Shown here: positions 12,080-25,640 of the stretch, one piece after another
How the letters are laid out: each line of letters starts with the position of its first letter
Numbering within the stretch: the stretch's first letter is position 1
Source: Metellina segmentata
Taxonomy: Eukaryota; Arthropoda; Arachnida; Araneae; Tetragnathidae
DNA length: 64,000 bases
Direction: 5' to 3'
Assembly (NCBI GenBank): GCA_947359465.1
Contig: OX375883.1
Span: 94,872,293 to 94,936,292 of the forward strand
Translations under genes and position numbers: made by a program
Notes under the pieces: generated by a model
Database searches by the model: none
Told to the model about the DNA's origin: nothing
The model's input: only the letters and a program-made list of their open reading frames with translations

Positions 12080-15000
12080 CAGGCGAAGTAATTTCCATGG
12101 GAATGAAAAGGTATTTGACTGAGATGTGGGGAGAGTGTTTTGTGTAAAGTATTCCCATAGAAATTAACGTGCTGCCGAGCGAAATGGGAGGGGTCTTTGT
12201 AATTTCAAAGCTCCCAATCCAAGTTCTCAGGCGATGTAATTTCTATGGGAATGAAAAGGTATTTGACTGAGATGTGGGGAGAGTATTTTGTGTGAAGTAT
12301 TCCCATAGAAATTAACGTGCTGCCTAGCGAAATGGGAGGGGTCTTTGTAATTTTAAAGCTCCCAATCCAAGTTCTCAGGCGATGTAATTTCTAAGGGAAT
12401 GAAAAGGTATTTGACTGAGATGTGGGGAGAGTGTTTTGTGTGAAGTATTCCCATAGAAATTAACGTGCTGCCGAGTGAAATGGGAGGGGTCTTTGTAATT
12501 TCAAAGCTCCCAATCCAAGTTCTCAGGCGATGTAATTTCTAAGGGAATGAAAAGGTATTTGACTGAGATGTGGGGAGAGTGTTTTGTGTGAAGTATTCCC
12601 ATAGAAATTAACGTGTTGCCGAGCGAAATGGGAGGGGTCTTTGTAATTTCAAAGCTTCCAATCCAAGTTCTCAGGCGATGTAATTTCTATGGGAATGAAA
12701 AGGTATTTGACTAAGATGTGGGGAGAGTGTTTTGTGTGAAGTATTCCCATAGAAATTAACGTGCTGCCGAGCGAAATGGGAGGGGTCTTTGTAATTTCAA
12801 AGCTCCCAATCCAAGTTCTCAGGCGATGTAATTTCCATGGGAATGAAAAGGTATTTGACTGAGATGTGGGGAGAGTGTTTTGTGTAAAGTATTCCCATAG
12901 AAATTAACGTGCTGCCGAGCGAAATGGGAGGGGTCTTTGTAATTTCAAAGCTCCCAATCCAAGTTCTCAGGCGATGTAATTTCTATGGGAATGAAAAGGT
13001 ATTTGACTGAGATGTGGGGAGAGTATTTTGTGTGAAGTATTCCCATAGAAATTAACGTGCTGCCTAGCGAAATGGGAGGGGTCTTTGTAATTTCAAAGCT
13101 CCCTATCCAAGTTCTCAGGCGATGTAATTTCTATGGGAATGAAAGGGTATTTGACTGAGATGTGGGGAGAGTGTTTTGTGTGAAGTATTCCCATAGAAAT
13201 TACGTGCTGCCGAGTGAAATGGGAGGGGTCTTTGTAATTTCAAAGCTCCCAATCCAAGTTCTCAGGCGATGTAATTTCTAAGGGAATGAAAATTATTTGA
13301 CTGAGATGTGGGGAGAGTATTTTGTGTGAAGTATTCCCATAGAAATTAACGTGCTGCCGAGCGAAATGGGAGGGGTCTTTGTAATTTCAAAGCTCCCAAT
13401 CCAAGTTCTTAGGCGATGTAATTTCTAAGGGAATGAAAAGGTATTTGACTGAGATGTGGGGAGAGTGTTTTGTGTGAAGTATTCCCATAGAAATTAACGT
13501 GTTGCCGAGCGAAATGGGAGGGGTCTTTGTAATTTCAAAGCTTCCAATCCAAGTTCTCAGGCGATGTAATTTCTATGGGAATGAAAAGGTATTTGACTGA
13601 GATGTGGGGAGAGTGTTTTGTGTGAAGTATTCCCATAGAAATTAACGTGCTGCCGAGCGAAATGGGAGGGGTCTTTGTAATTTCAAAGCTCCCAATCCAA
13701 GTTCTCAGGCGATGTAATTTCCATGGGAATGAAAAGGTATTTGACTGAGATGTGGGGAGAGTGTTTTGTGTAAAGTATTCCCATAGAAATTAACGTGCTG
13801 CCGAGCGAAATGGGAGGGGTCTTTGTAATTTCAAAGCTCCCAATCCAAGTTCTTAGGCGATGTAATTTCTAAGGGAATGAAAAGGTATTTGACTGAGATG
13901 TGGGGAGAGTGTTTTGTGTGAAGTATTCCCATAGAAATTAACGTGCTGCCGAGTGAAATCGGAGGGGTCTTTGTAATTTCAAAGCTCCCAATCCAAGTTC
14001 TCAGGCGATGTAATTTCTAAGGGAATGAAAAGGTATTTGACTGAGATGTGGGGAGAGTGTTTTGTGTGAAGTATTCCCATAGAAATTAACGTGTTGCCGA
14101 GCGAAATGGGAGGGGTCTTTGTAATTTCAAAGCTTCCAATCCAAGTTCTCAGGCGATGTAATTTCTATGGGAATGAAAAGGTATTTGACTGAGATGTGGG
14201 GAGAGTGTTTTGTGTGAAGTATTCCCATAGAAATTAACGTGCTGCCGAGCGAAATGGGAGGGGTCTTTGTAATTTCAAAGCTCCCAATCCAAGTTCTCAG
14301 GCGATGTAATTTCCATGGGAATGAAAAGGTATTTGACTGAGATGTGGGGAGAGTGTTTTGTGTAAAGTATTCCCATAGAAATTAACGTGCTGCCGAGCGA
14401 AATGGGAGGGGTCTTTGTAATTTCAAAGCTCCCAATCCAAGTTCTCAGGCGATGTAATTTCTAAGGGAATGAAAAGGTATTTGACTGAGATGTGGGGAGA
14501 GTGTTTTGTGTGAAGTATTCCCATAGAAATTAACGTGCTGCCGAGTGAAATCGGAGGGGTCTTTGTAATTTCAAAGCTCCCAATCCAAGTTCTCAGGCGA
14601 TGTAATTTCTATGGGAATGAAAAGGTATTTGACTGAGATGTGGGGAGAGTATTTTGTGTGAAGTATTCCCATAGAAATTAACGTGCTGCCTAGCGAAATG
14701 GGAGGGGTCTTTGTAATTTTAAAGCTCCCAATCCAAGTTCTCAGGCGATGTAATTTCTATGGGAATGAAAAGGTATTTGACTGAGATGTGGGGAGAGTAT
14801 TTTGTGTGAAGTATTCCCATAGAAATTAACGTGCTGCCGAGCGAAATGGGAGGGGTCTTTGTAATTTTAAAGCTCCCAATCCAAGTTCTCAGGCGATGTA
14901 ATTTCTAAGGGAATGAAAAGGTATTTGACTGAGATGTGGGGAGAGTGTTTTGTGTGAAGTATTCCCATAGAAATTAACGTGCTGCCGAGTGAAATGGGAG

Positions 15001-18000
15001 GGGTCTTTGTAATTTCAAAGCTCCCAATCCAAGTTCTCAGGCGATGTAATTTCTAAGGGAATGAAAAGGTATTTGACTGAGATGTGGGGAGAGTGTTTTG
15101 TGTGAAGTATTCCCATAGAAATTAACGTGTTGCCGAGCGAAATGGGAGGGGTCTTTGTAATTTCAAAGCTTCCAATCCAAGTTCTCAGGCGATGTAATTT
15201 CTATGGGAATGAAAAGGTATTTGACTAAGATGTGGGGAGAGTGTTTTGTGTGAAGTATTCCCATAGAAATTAACGTGCTGCCGAGCGAAATGGGAGGGGT
15301 CTTTGTAATTTCAAAGCTCCCAATCCAAGTTCTCAGGCGATGTAATTTCCATGGGAATGAAAAGGTATTTGACTGAGATGTGGGGAGAGTGTTTTGTGTA
15401 AAGTATTCCCATAGAAATTAACGTGCTGCCGAGCGAAATGGGAGGGGTCTTTGTAATTTCAAAGCTCCCAATCCAAGTTCTCAGGCGATGTAATTTCTAT
15501 GGGAATGAAAAGGTATTTGACTGAGATGTGGGGAGAGTATTTTGTGTGAAGTATTCCCATAGAAATTAACGTGCTGCCTAGCGAAATGGGAGGGGTCTTT
15601 GTAATTTCAAAGCTCCCTATCCAAGTTCTCAGGCGATGTAATTTCTATGGGAATGAAAGGGTATTTGACTGAGATGTGGGGAGAGTGTTTTGTGTGAAGT
15701 ATTCCCATAGAAATTACGTGCTGCCGAGTGAAATGGGAGGGGTCTTTGTAATTTCAAAGCTCCCAATCCAAGTTCTCAGGCGATGTAATTTCTAAGGGAA
15801 TGAAAATTATTTGACTGAGATGTGGGGAGAGTATTTTGTGTGAAGTATTCCCATAGAAATTAACGTGCTGCCGAGCGAAATGGGAGGGGTCTTTGTAATT
15901 TCAAAGCTCCCAATCCAAGTTCTTAGGCGATGTAATTTCTAAGGGAATGAAAAGGTATTTGACTGAGATGTGGGGAGAGTGTTTTGTGTGAAGTATTCCC
16001 ATAGAAATTAACGTGTTGCCGAGCGAAATGGGAGGGGTCTTTGTAATTTCAAAGCTTCCAATCCAAGTTCTCAGGCGATGTAATTTCTATGGGAATGAAA
16101 AGGTATTTGACTGAGATGTGGGGAGAGTGTTTTGTGTGAAGTATTCCCATAGAAATTAACGTGCTGCCGAGCGAAATGGGAGGGGTCTTTGTAATTTCAA
16201 AGCTCCCAATCCAAGTTCTCAGGCGATGTAATTTCCATGGGAATGAAAAGGTATTTGACTGAGATGTGGGGAGAGTGTTTTGTGTAAAGTATTCCCATAG
16301 AAATTAACGTGCTGCCGAGCGAAATGGGAGGGGTCTTTGTAATTTCAAAGCTCCCAATCCAAGTTCTTAGGCGATGTAATTTCTAAGGGAATGAAAAGGT
16401 ATTTGACTGAGATGTGGGGAGAGTGTTTTGTGTGAAGTATTCCCATAGAAATTAACGTGCTGCCGAGTGAAATCGGAGGGGTCTTTGTAATTTCAAAGCT
16501 CCCAATCCAAGTTCTCAGGCGATGTAATTTCTAAGGGAATGAAAAGGTATTTGACTGAGATGTGGGGAGAGTGTTTTGTGTGAAGTATTCCCATAGAAAT
16601 TAACGTGTTGCCGAGCGAAATGGGAGGGGTCTTTGTAATTTCAAAGCTTCCAATCCAAGTTCTCAGGCGATGTAATTTCTATGGGAATGAAAAGGTATTT
16701 GACTGAGATGTGGGGAGAGTGTTTTGTGTGAAGTATTCCCATAGAAATTAACGTGCTGCCGAGCGAAATGGGAGGGGTCTTTGTAATTTCAAAGCTCCCA
16801 ATCCAAGTTCTCAGGCGATGTAATTTCCATGGGAATGAAAAGGTATTTGACTGAGATGTGGGGAGAGTGTTTTGTGTAAAGTATTCCCATAGAAATTAAC
16901 GTGCTGCCGAGCGAAATGGGAGGGGTCTTTGTAATTTCAAAGCTCCCAATCCAAGTTCTCAGGCGATGTAATTTCTATGGGAATGAAAAGGTATTTGACT
17001 GAGATGTGGGGAGAGTATTTTGTGTGAAGTATTCCCATAGAAATTAACGTGCTGCCTAGCGAAATGGGAGGGGTCTTTGTAATTTTAAAGCTCCCAATCC
17101 AAGTTCTCAGGCGATGTAATTTCTAAGGGAATGAAAAGGTATTTGACTGAGATGTGGGGAGAGTGTTTTGTGTGAAGTATTCCCATAGAAATTAACGTGC
17201 TGCCGACCGAAATGGGAGTCGTCTTTGTAATTTCAAAGCTCCCAATCCAAGTTCTCAGGCGATATAATTTCTATGGGAATGAAAAGGTATTTGACTGAGA
17301 TGTGGGGAGAGTATTTTGTGTGAAGTATTCCCATAGAAATTAACGTGCTGCCGAGCGAAATGGGAGGGGTCTTTGTAATTTCAAAGCTCCCAATCCAATT
17401 TCTCAGGCGATGTAATTTCTAAGGGAATGAAAATTATTTGACTGAGATGTGGGGAGAGTGTTTTGTGTGAAGTATTCCCATAGAAATTAACGTGCTGCCG
17501 AGCGAAATGGGAAGGGTCTTTGTAATTTCAAAGCTCCCAATCCAATTTCTCAGGCGATGTAATTTCTATGGGAATGAAAAGGTATTTGACTGAGATGTGG
17601 GGAGAGTATTTTGTGTGAAGTATTCCCATAGAAATGAACGTGCTGCCGAGCGAAATGGGAGGGGTATTTGTAATTTCAAAGCTCCCATCCAAGTTCTCAG
17701 GCGATGTAATTTCTATGGGAATGAAAAGGTATTTGACTGAGATGTGGGTAGAGTGTTTTGTGTGAAGTATTCCCATAGAAATTAACGTGCTGCCGACCGA
17801 AATGGGAGGGGTCTTTGTAATTTCAAAGCTCCCAATCCAAGTTCTCAGGCGATGTAATTTCTAAGGGAATGAAAAGGTATTTGACTGAGATGTGGGGAGA
17901 GTGTTTTGTGTGAAGTATTCCCATAGAAATTAACGTGTTGCCGAGCGAAATGGGAGGGGGCTTTGTAATTTCAAAGCTCCCAATCCAAGTTCTCAGGCGA

Positions 18001-21000
18001 TGTAATTTCTATGGGAATGAAAAGGTATTTGACTGAGATGTGGGGAGAGTGTTTTGTGTGAAGTATTCCCATAGAAATTAACGTGCTGCCGAGCGAAATG
18101 GGAGGGGTCTTTGTAATTTCAAAGCTCCCAGTCCAAGTTATCAGGCGATTTAATTTCTAAGGGAATGAAAAGGTATTTGACTGAGTAGTGGTGAGAATGT
18201 TTTGTGTGAAGTATTCCCATAGAAATTAACGTGCTGCCGAGCGAAATGGGAGGGGTCTTTGTAATTTCAAAGCTCCCAATCCAAGTTCTCAGGCGAAGTA
18301 ATTTCCATGGGAATGAAAAGGTATTTGACTGAGATGTGGGGAGAGTGTTTTGTGTAAAGTATTCCCATAGAAATTAACGTGCTGCCGAGCGAAATGGGAG
18401 GGGTCTTTGTAATTTCAAAGCTCCCAATCCAAGTTCTCAGGCGATGTAATTTCTATGGGAATGAAAAGGTATTTGACTGAGATGTGGGGAGAGTATTTTG
18501 TGTGAAGTATTCCCATAGAAATTAACGTGCTGCCTAGCGAAATGGGAGGGGTCTTTGTAATTTTAAAGCTCCCAATCCAAGTTCTCAGGCGATGTAATTT
18601 CTAAGGGAATGAAAAGGTATTTGACTGAGATGTGGGGAGAGTGTTTTGTGTGAAGTATTCCCATAGAAATTAACGTGCTGCCGAGTGAAATGGGAGGGGT
18701 CTTTGTAATTTCAAAGCTCCCAATCCAAGTTCTCAGGCGATGTAATTTCTAAGGGAATGAAAAGGTATTTGACTGAGATGTGGGGAGAGTGTTTTGTGTG
18801 AAGTATTCCCATAGAAATTAACGTGTTGCCGAGCGAAATGGGAGGGGTCTTTGTAATTTCAAAGCTTCCAATCCAAGTTCTCAGGCGATGTAATTTCTAT
18901 GGGAATGAAAAGGTATTTGACTGAGATGTGGGGAGAGTGTTTTGTGTGAAGTATTCCCATAGAAATTAACGTGCTGCCGAGCGAAATGGGAGGGGTCTTT
19001 GTAATTTCAAAGCTCCCAATCCAAGTTCTCAGGCGATGTAATTTCCATGGGAATGAAAAGGTATTTGACTGAGATGTGGGGAGAGTGTTTTGTGTAAAGT
19101 ATTCCCATAGAAATTAACGTGCTGCCGAGCGAAATGGGAGGGGTCTTTGTAATTTCAAAGCTCCCAATCCAAGTTCTCAGGCGATGTAATTACTATGGGA
19201 ATGAAAAGGTATTTGACTGAGATGTGGGGAGAGTATTTTGTGTGAAGTATTCCCATAGAAATTAACGTGCTGCCTAGCGAAATGGGAGGGGTCTTTGTAA
19301 TTTCAAAGCTCCCTATCCAAGTTCTCAGGCGATGTAATTTCTATGGGAATGAAAGGGTATTTGACTGAGATGTGGGGAGAGTGTTTTGTGTGAAGTATTC
19401 CCATAGAAATTACGTGCTGCCGAGTGAAATGGGAGGGGTCTTTGTAATTTCAAAGCTCCCAATCCAAGTTCTCAGGCGATGTAATTTCTAAGGGAATGAA
19501 AATTATTTGACTGAGATGTGGGGAGAGTATTTTGTGTGAAGTATTCCCATAGAAATTAACGTGCTGCCGAGCGAAATGGGAGGGGTCTTTGTAATTTCAA
19601 AGCTCCCAATCCAAGTTCTTAGGCGATGTAATTTCTAAGGGAATGAAAAGGTATTTGACTGAGATGTGGGGAGAGTGTTTTGTGTGAAGTATTCCCATAG
19701 AAATTAACGTGTTGCCGAGCGAAATGGGAGGGGTCTTTGTAATTTCAAAGCTTCCAATCCAAGTTCTCAGGCGATGTAATTTCTATGGGAATGAAAAGGT
19801 ATTTGACTGAGATGTGGGGAGAGTGTTTTGTGTGAAGTATTCCCATAGAAATTAACGTGCTGCCGAGCGAAATGGGAGGGGTCTTTGTAATTTCAAAGCT
19901 CCCAATCCAAGTTCTCAGGCGATGTAATTTCCATGGGAATGAAAAGGTATTTGACTGAGATGTGGGGAGAGTGTTTTGTGTAAAGTATTCCCATAGAAAT
20001 TAACGTGCTGCCGAGCGAAATGGGAGGGGTCTTTGTAATTTCAAAGCTCCCAATCCAAGTTCTTAGGCGATGTAATTTCTAAGGGAATGAAAAGGTATTT
20101 GACTGAGATGTGGGGAGAGTGTTTTGTGTGAAGTATTCCCATAGAAATTAACGTGCTGCCGAGTGAAATGGGAGGGGTCTTTGTAATTTCAAAGCTCCCA
20201 ATCCAAGTTCTCAGGCGATGTAATTTCTAAGGGAATGAAAAGGTATTTGACTGAGATGTGGGGAGAGTGTTTTGTGTGAAGTATTCCCATAGAAATTAAC
20301 GTGTTGCCGAGCGAAATGGGAGGGGTCTTTGTAATTTCAAAGCTTCCAATCCAAGTTCTCAGGCGATGTAATTTCTATGGGAATGAAAAGGTATTTGACT
20401 GAGATGTGGGGAGAGTGTTTTGTGTGAAGTATTCCCATAGAAATTAACGTGCTGCCGAGCGAAATGGGAGGGGTCTTTGTAATTTCAAAGCTCCCAATCC
20501 AAGTTCTCAGGCGATGTAATTTCCATGGGAATGAAAAGGTATTTGACTGAGATGTGGGGAGAGTGTTTTGTGTAAAGTATTCCCATAGAAATTAACGTGC
20601 TGCCGAGCGAAATGGGAGGGGTCTTTGTAATTTCAAAGCTCCCAATCCAAGTTCTCAGGCGATGTAATTTCTATGGGAATGAAAAGGTATTTGACTGAGA
20701 TGTGGGGAGAGTATTTTGTGTGAAGTATTCCCATAGAAATTAACGTGCTGCCTAGCGAAATGGGAGGGGTCTTTGTAATTTCAAAGCTCCCTATCCAAGT
20801 TCTCAGGCGATGTAATTTCTATGGGAATGAAAGGGTATTTGACTGAGATGTGGGGAGAGTGTTTTGTGTGAAGTATTCCCATAGAAATTACGTGCTGCCG
20901 AGTGAAATGGGAGGGGTCTTTGTAATTTCAAAGCTCCCAATCCAAGTTCTCAGGCGATGTAATTTCTAAGGGAATGAAAATTATTTGACTGAGATGTGGG

Positions 21001-23982
21001 GAGAGTATTTTGTGTGAAGTATTCCCATAGAAATTAACGTGCTGCCGAGCGAAATGGGAGGGGTCTTTGTAATTTCAAAGCTCCCAATCCAAGTTCTTAG
21101 GCGATGTAATTTCTAAGGGAATGAAAAGGTATTTGACTGAGATGTGGGGAGAGTGTTTTGTGTAAAGTATTCCCATAGAAATTAACGTGCTGCCGAGCGA
21201 AATGGGAGGGGTCTTTGTAATTTCAAAGCTCCCAATCCAAGTTCTCAGGCGATGTAATTTCTATGGGAATGAAAAGGTATTTGACTGAGATGTGGGGAGA
21301 GTATTTTGTGTGAAGTATTCCCATAGAAATTAACGTGCTGCCTAGCGAAATGGGAGGGGTCTTTGTAATTTCAAAGCTCCCTATCCAAGTTCTCAGGCGA
21401 TGTAATTTCTATGGGAATGAAAGGGTATTTGACTGAGATGTGGGGAGAGTGTTTTGTGTGAAGTATTCCCATAGAAATTACGTGCTGCCGAGTGAAATGG
21501 GAGGGGTCTTTGTAATTTCAAAGCTCCCAATCCAAGTTCTCAGGCGATGTAATTTCTAAGGGAATGAAAATTATTTGACTGAGATGTGGGGAGAGTATTT
21601 TGTGTGAAGTATTCCCATAGAAATTAACGTGCTGCCGAGCGAAATGGGAGGGGTCTTTGTAATTTCAAAGCTCCCAATCCAAGTTCTTAGGCGATGTAAT
21701 TTCTAAGGGAATGAAAAGGTATTTGACTGAGATGTGGGGAGAGTGTTTTGTGTGAAGTATTCCCATAGAAATTAACGTGTTGCCGAGCGAAATGGGAGGG
21801 GTCTTTGTAATTTCAAAGCTTCCAATCCAAGTTCTCAGGCGATGTAATTTCCATGGGAATGAAAAGGTATTTGACTGAGATGTGGGGAGAGTGTTTTGTG
21901 TAAAGTATTCCCATAGAAATTAACGTGCTGCCGAGCGAAATGGGAGGGGTCTTTGTAATTTCAAAGCTCCCAATCCAAGTTCTTAGGCGATGTAATTTCT
22001 AAGGGAATGAAAAGGTATTTGACTGAGATGTGGGGAGAGTGTTTTGTGTGAAGTATTCCCATAGAAATTAACGTGCTGCCGAGTGAAATGGGAGGGGTCT
22101 TTGTAATTTCAAAGCTCCCAATCCAAGTTCTCAGGCGATGTAATTTCTAAGGGAATGAAAAGGTATTTGACTGAGATGTGGGGAGAGTGTTTTGTGTGAA
22201 GTATTCCCATAGAAATTAACGTGTTGCCGAGCGAAATGGGAGGGGTCTTTGTAATTTCAAAGCTTCCAATCCAAGTTCTCAGGCGATGTAATTTCTATGG
22301 GAATGAAAAGGTATTTGACTGAGATGTGGGGAGAGTGTTTTGTGTGAAGTATTCCCATAGAAATTAACGTGCTGCCGAGCGAAATGGGAGGGGTCTTTGT
22401 AATTTCAAAGCTCCCAATCCAAGTTCTCAGGCGATGTAATTTCCATGGGAATGAAAAGGTATTTGACTGAGATGTGGGGAGAGTGTTTTGTGTAAAGTAT
22501 TCCCATAGAAATTAACGTGCTGCCGAGCGAAATGGGAGGGGTCTTTGTAATTTCAAAGCTCCCAATCCAAGTTCTCAGGCGATGTAATTTCTATGGGAAT
22601 GAAAAGGTATTTGACTGAGATGTGGGGAGAGTATTTTGTGTGAAGTATTCCCATAGAAATTAACGTGCTGCCTAGCGAAATGGGAGGGGTCTTTGTAATT
22701 TCAAAGCTCCCTATCCAAGTTCTCAGGCGATGTAATTTCTATGGGAATGAAAGGGTATTTGACTGAGATGTGGGGAGAGTGTTTTGTGTGAAGTATTCCC
22801 ATAGAAATTACGTGCTGCCGAGTGAAATGGGAGGGGTTTTTGTAATTTCAAAGCTCCCAATCCAAGTTCTCAGGCGATGTAATTTCTAAGGGAATGAAAA
22901 TTATTTGACTGAGATGTGGGGAGAGTATTTTGTGTGAAGTATTCCCATAGAAATTAACGTGCTGCCGAGCGAAATGGGAGGGGTCTTTGTAATTTCAAAG
23001 CTCCCAATCCAAGTTCTTAGGCGATGTAATTTCTAAGGGAATGAAAAGGTATTTGACTGAGATGTGGGGAGAGTGTTTTGTGTGAAGTATTCCCATAGAA
23101 ATTAACGTGTTGCCGAGCGAAATGGGAGGGGTCTTTGTAATTTCAAAGCTTCCAATCCAAGTTCTCAGGCGATGTAATTTCTATGGGAATGAAAAGGTAT
23201 TTGACTGAGATGTGGGGAGAGTGTTTTGTGTGAAGTATTCCCATAGAAATTAACGTGCTGCCGAGCGAAATGGGAGGGGTCTTTGTAATTTCAAAGCTCC
23301 CAATCCAAGTTCTCAGGCGATGTAATTTCCATGGGAATGAAAAGGTATTTGACTGAGATGTGGGGAGAGTGTTTTTTGTGAAGTATTCCCATAGAAATTA
23401 ACGTGCTGCCGACCGAAATGGGAGTCGTCTTTGTAATTTCAAAGCTCCCAATCCAAGTTCTCAGGCGATGTAATTTCTATGGGAATAAAAAGGTATTTGA
23501 CTGAGATGTGGGGAGAGTGTTTTGTGTGAAGTATTCCCATAGAAATTAACGTGCTGCCGAGCGAAATGGGAGGGGTCTTTGTAATTTCAAAGCTCCCAAT
23601 CCAATTTCTCAGGCGATGTAATTTCTAAGGGAATGAAAATTATTTGACTGAGATGTGGGGAGAGTGTTTTGTGTGAAGTATTCCCATAGAAATTAACGTG
23701 CTGCCGAGCGAAATGGGAAGGGTCTTTGTAATTTCAAAGCTCCCAATCCAATTTCTCAGGCGATGTAATTTCTATGGGAATGAAAAGGTATTTGACTGAG
23801 ATGTGGGGAGAGTGTTTTGTGTGAAGTATTCCCATAGAAATGAACGTGCTGCCGAGCGAAATGGGAGGGGTATTTGTAATTTCAAAGCTCCCATCCAAGT
23901 TCTCAGGCGATGTAATTTCTATGGGAATGAAAAGGTATTTGACTGAGATGTGGGTAGAGTGTTTTGTGTGAAGTATTCCCAT
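11318..23982. repeat. Long-range register of about 6.2 kb (42 monomers)
   Basis: The diagnostic block with CCCATCC and GTGGGTAGAG lies at 11,318, 17,528 and 23,734, spaced 6,210 and 6,206 bp. Intermediate markers keep the register, for example GAGTGAAATGGG at 12,473 and 18,683 (6,210 bp). The copies are not identical internally, since local duplications differ (GAGTATTTT for GTGTTTT at about 17,610; GCGATATAA at about 17,262). This is an older or more eroded higher-order unit than the 4,583-bp one. Confidence 0.72.
12260..17278. repeat. Tandem duplication, period 2,514 bp (17 monomers)
   Basis: Rare markers are offset exactly 2,514 bp: GACTAAGATGTGG (12,711 and 15,225 for CTAAG), and GAGTGAAATCGGAGG (13,951 and 16,465). 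A 592-bp (4-monomer) offset is nested inside, because GAGTGAAATCGG also occurs at 14,543. Copies are approximately 12,260-14,764 and 14,765-17,278; the edges are uncertain by one monomer. Confidence 0.82.
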
Positions 23983-24119
23983 AGAAATTAACGTGCTGCC
24001 GACCGAAATGGGAGGGGTCTTTGTAATTTCAAAGCTCCCAATCCAAGTTCTCAGGCGATGTAATTTCTAAGGGAATGAAAAGGTATTTGACTGAGATGTG
24101 GGGAGAGTGTTTTGTGTGA

Positions 24120-25640
24120 AGTATTCTGATAGAAATTACCGTGCTGCCGAGCGAAATGGGAGGGGTCTTTGTAATTTCAAAGCTCCCAATCCAAGTTCTC
24201 AGGCGATGTAATTTCTAAGGGAATGAAAAGGTATTTGACTGAGATGTGGGGAGAGTGTTTTGTGTGAAGTATTCCCATAGAAATTAACGTGCTGCCGAGC
24301 GAAATGAGAGGGGTCTTTGTAATTTCAAAGCTCCCAATCCAAGTTCTCAGGCGATGTAATTTCCATGGGAATGAAAAGGTATTTGACTGAGATGTGGGGA
24401 GAGTGTTTTGTGTGAAGTATTCCCATAGAAATTAACGTGTTGCCGAGCGAAATGGGAGGGGTCTTTGTAATTTCAAAGCTCCCAATCCCAGTTCTCAGGC
24501 GATATAATTTCTATGGGAATGAAAAGGTATTTGACTGAGATGTGGGGAGAGTGTTTTGTGTGAAGTATTCAAATAGAAATTAACGTGCTGCCGAGCGAAA
24601 TGGGAGGGGTCTTTGTAATTTCAAAGCTCCCAATCCAAGTTCTCAGGCGATGTAATTTCTAAGGGAATGAAAAGGTATTTGACTGAGATGTGGGGAGAGT
24701 GTTTTGTGTGAAGTATTCCCATAGAAATTAACGTGCTGCCGAGCGAAATGGGAGGGGTCTTTGTAATTTCAAAGCTCCCTATCCAAGTTCTCAGGCAATG
24801 TAATTTCTATGGGAATGAAAAGGTATTTGACTGAGATGTGGGGAGAGTGTTTTGTGTGAAGTATTCCCATAGAAATTAACGTGCTGCCGAGCGAAATGGG
24901 AGGGGTCTTTGTAATTTCAAAGGTCCCAATCCAATTTCTCAGGCGATGTAATTTCTATGGGAATGAAAAGGTATTTGACTGAGATGTGGGGAGAGTGTTT
25001 TGTGTGAAGTATTCCCATAGAAATTAACGTGCTGCCGAGCGAAATGGGAGGGGTCTTTGTAATTTCAAAGCTCCCAATCCAAGCTCTCAGGCGATGTAAT
25101 TTCTAAGGGAATGAAAAGGTATTTGACTGAGATGTGGGGAGAGTGTTTTGTGTGAAGTAATCCCATAGAAATTAACGTGCTGCCGAGCGAAATGGGAGGG
25201 GTCTTTGTAATTTCAAAGCTCCCAATCCAAGTTCTCAGGCGATGTAATTTCTATGGGAATGAAAAGGTATTTGACTGAGATGTGGGGAGAGTGTTTTGTG
25301 TGAAGTATTCCCATAGAAATTAACGTGCTGCCGAGCGAAATGGGAGGGGTCTTTGTAATTTCAAAGCTCCCAATCCAAGTTCTCAGGCGATGTAATTTCT
25401 ATGGGAATGAAAGGGTATTTGACTGAGATGTGGGGAGAGTGTTTTGTGTGAAGTATTTCCATAGAAATTAACGTGCTGCCGAGCGAAATGGGAGGGGTCT
25501 TTGTAATTTCAAAGCTCCCAATCCAAGTTCTCAGGCGATGTAATTTCTAAGGGAATGAAAATTATTTGACTGAGATGTGGGGAGAGTATTTTGTGTGAAG
25601 TATTCCCATAGAAATTAACGTGCTGCCGAGCGAAATGGGA
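24120..25640. repeat. Transitional monomers between satellite domains 1 and 2
   Basis: About ten units here lack the block markers of either neighbour and carry private changes instead: TTCTGATAG (about 24,125), GAAATGAGAGG (about 24,302), AATCCCAGTTC (24,485), GGCAATG (24,795), AAAGGTCCC (24,921) and TATTTCCATAG (25,453). No higher-order period was found. Higher private divergence is expected for units not swept up in recent amplification. Confidence 0.6.

Larger units (their letters stand above)
1..24120. repeat. Satellite domain 1 (left domain)
   Basis: Subfamily of monomers marked by GTGTAAAGTATT, TTCCATGGGAATG, TGCCTAGCG, GTGTTGCC with AGCTTCC, GACCGAAATGGGAGTCG, and GAGTAGTGGTGAG. These markers recur as ordered blocks, giving nested periods of 592, 886, 1,035, 2,514, 2,809, 4,583 and 6,210 bp. 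The last block carrying the domain markers (CCCATCC, GGGTAGAG, GACCGAAATGGGAGGGG) ends near 24,100. The next unit, with TTCTGATAGAAATTACC at about 24,125, does not belong to the pattern. The boundary is therefore placed at about 24,120, to within one monomer. Confidence 0.85.
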
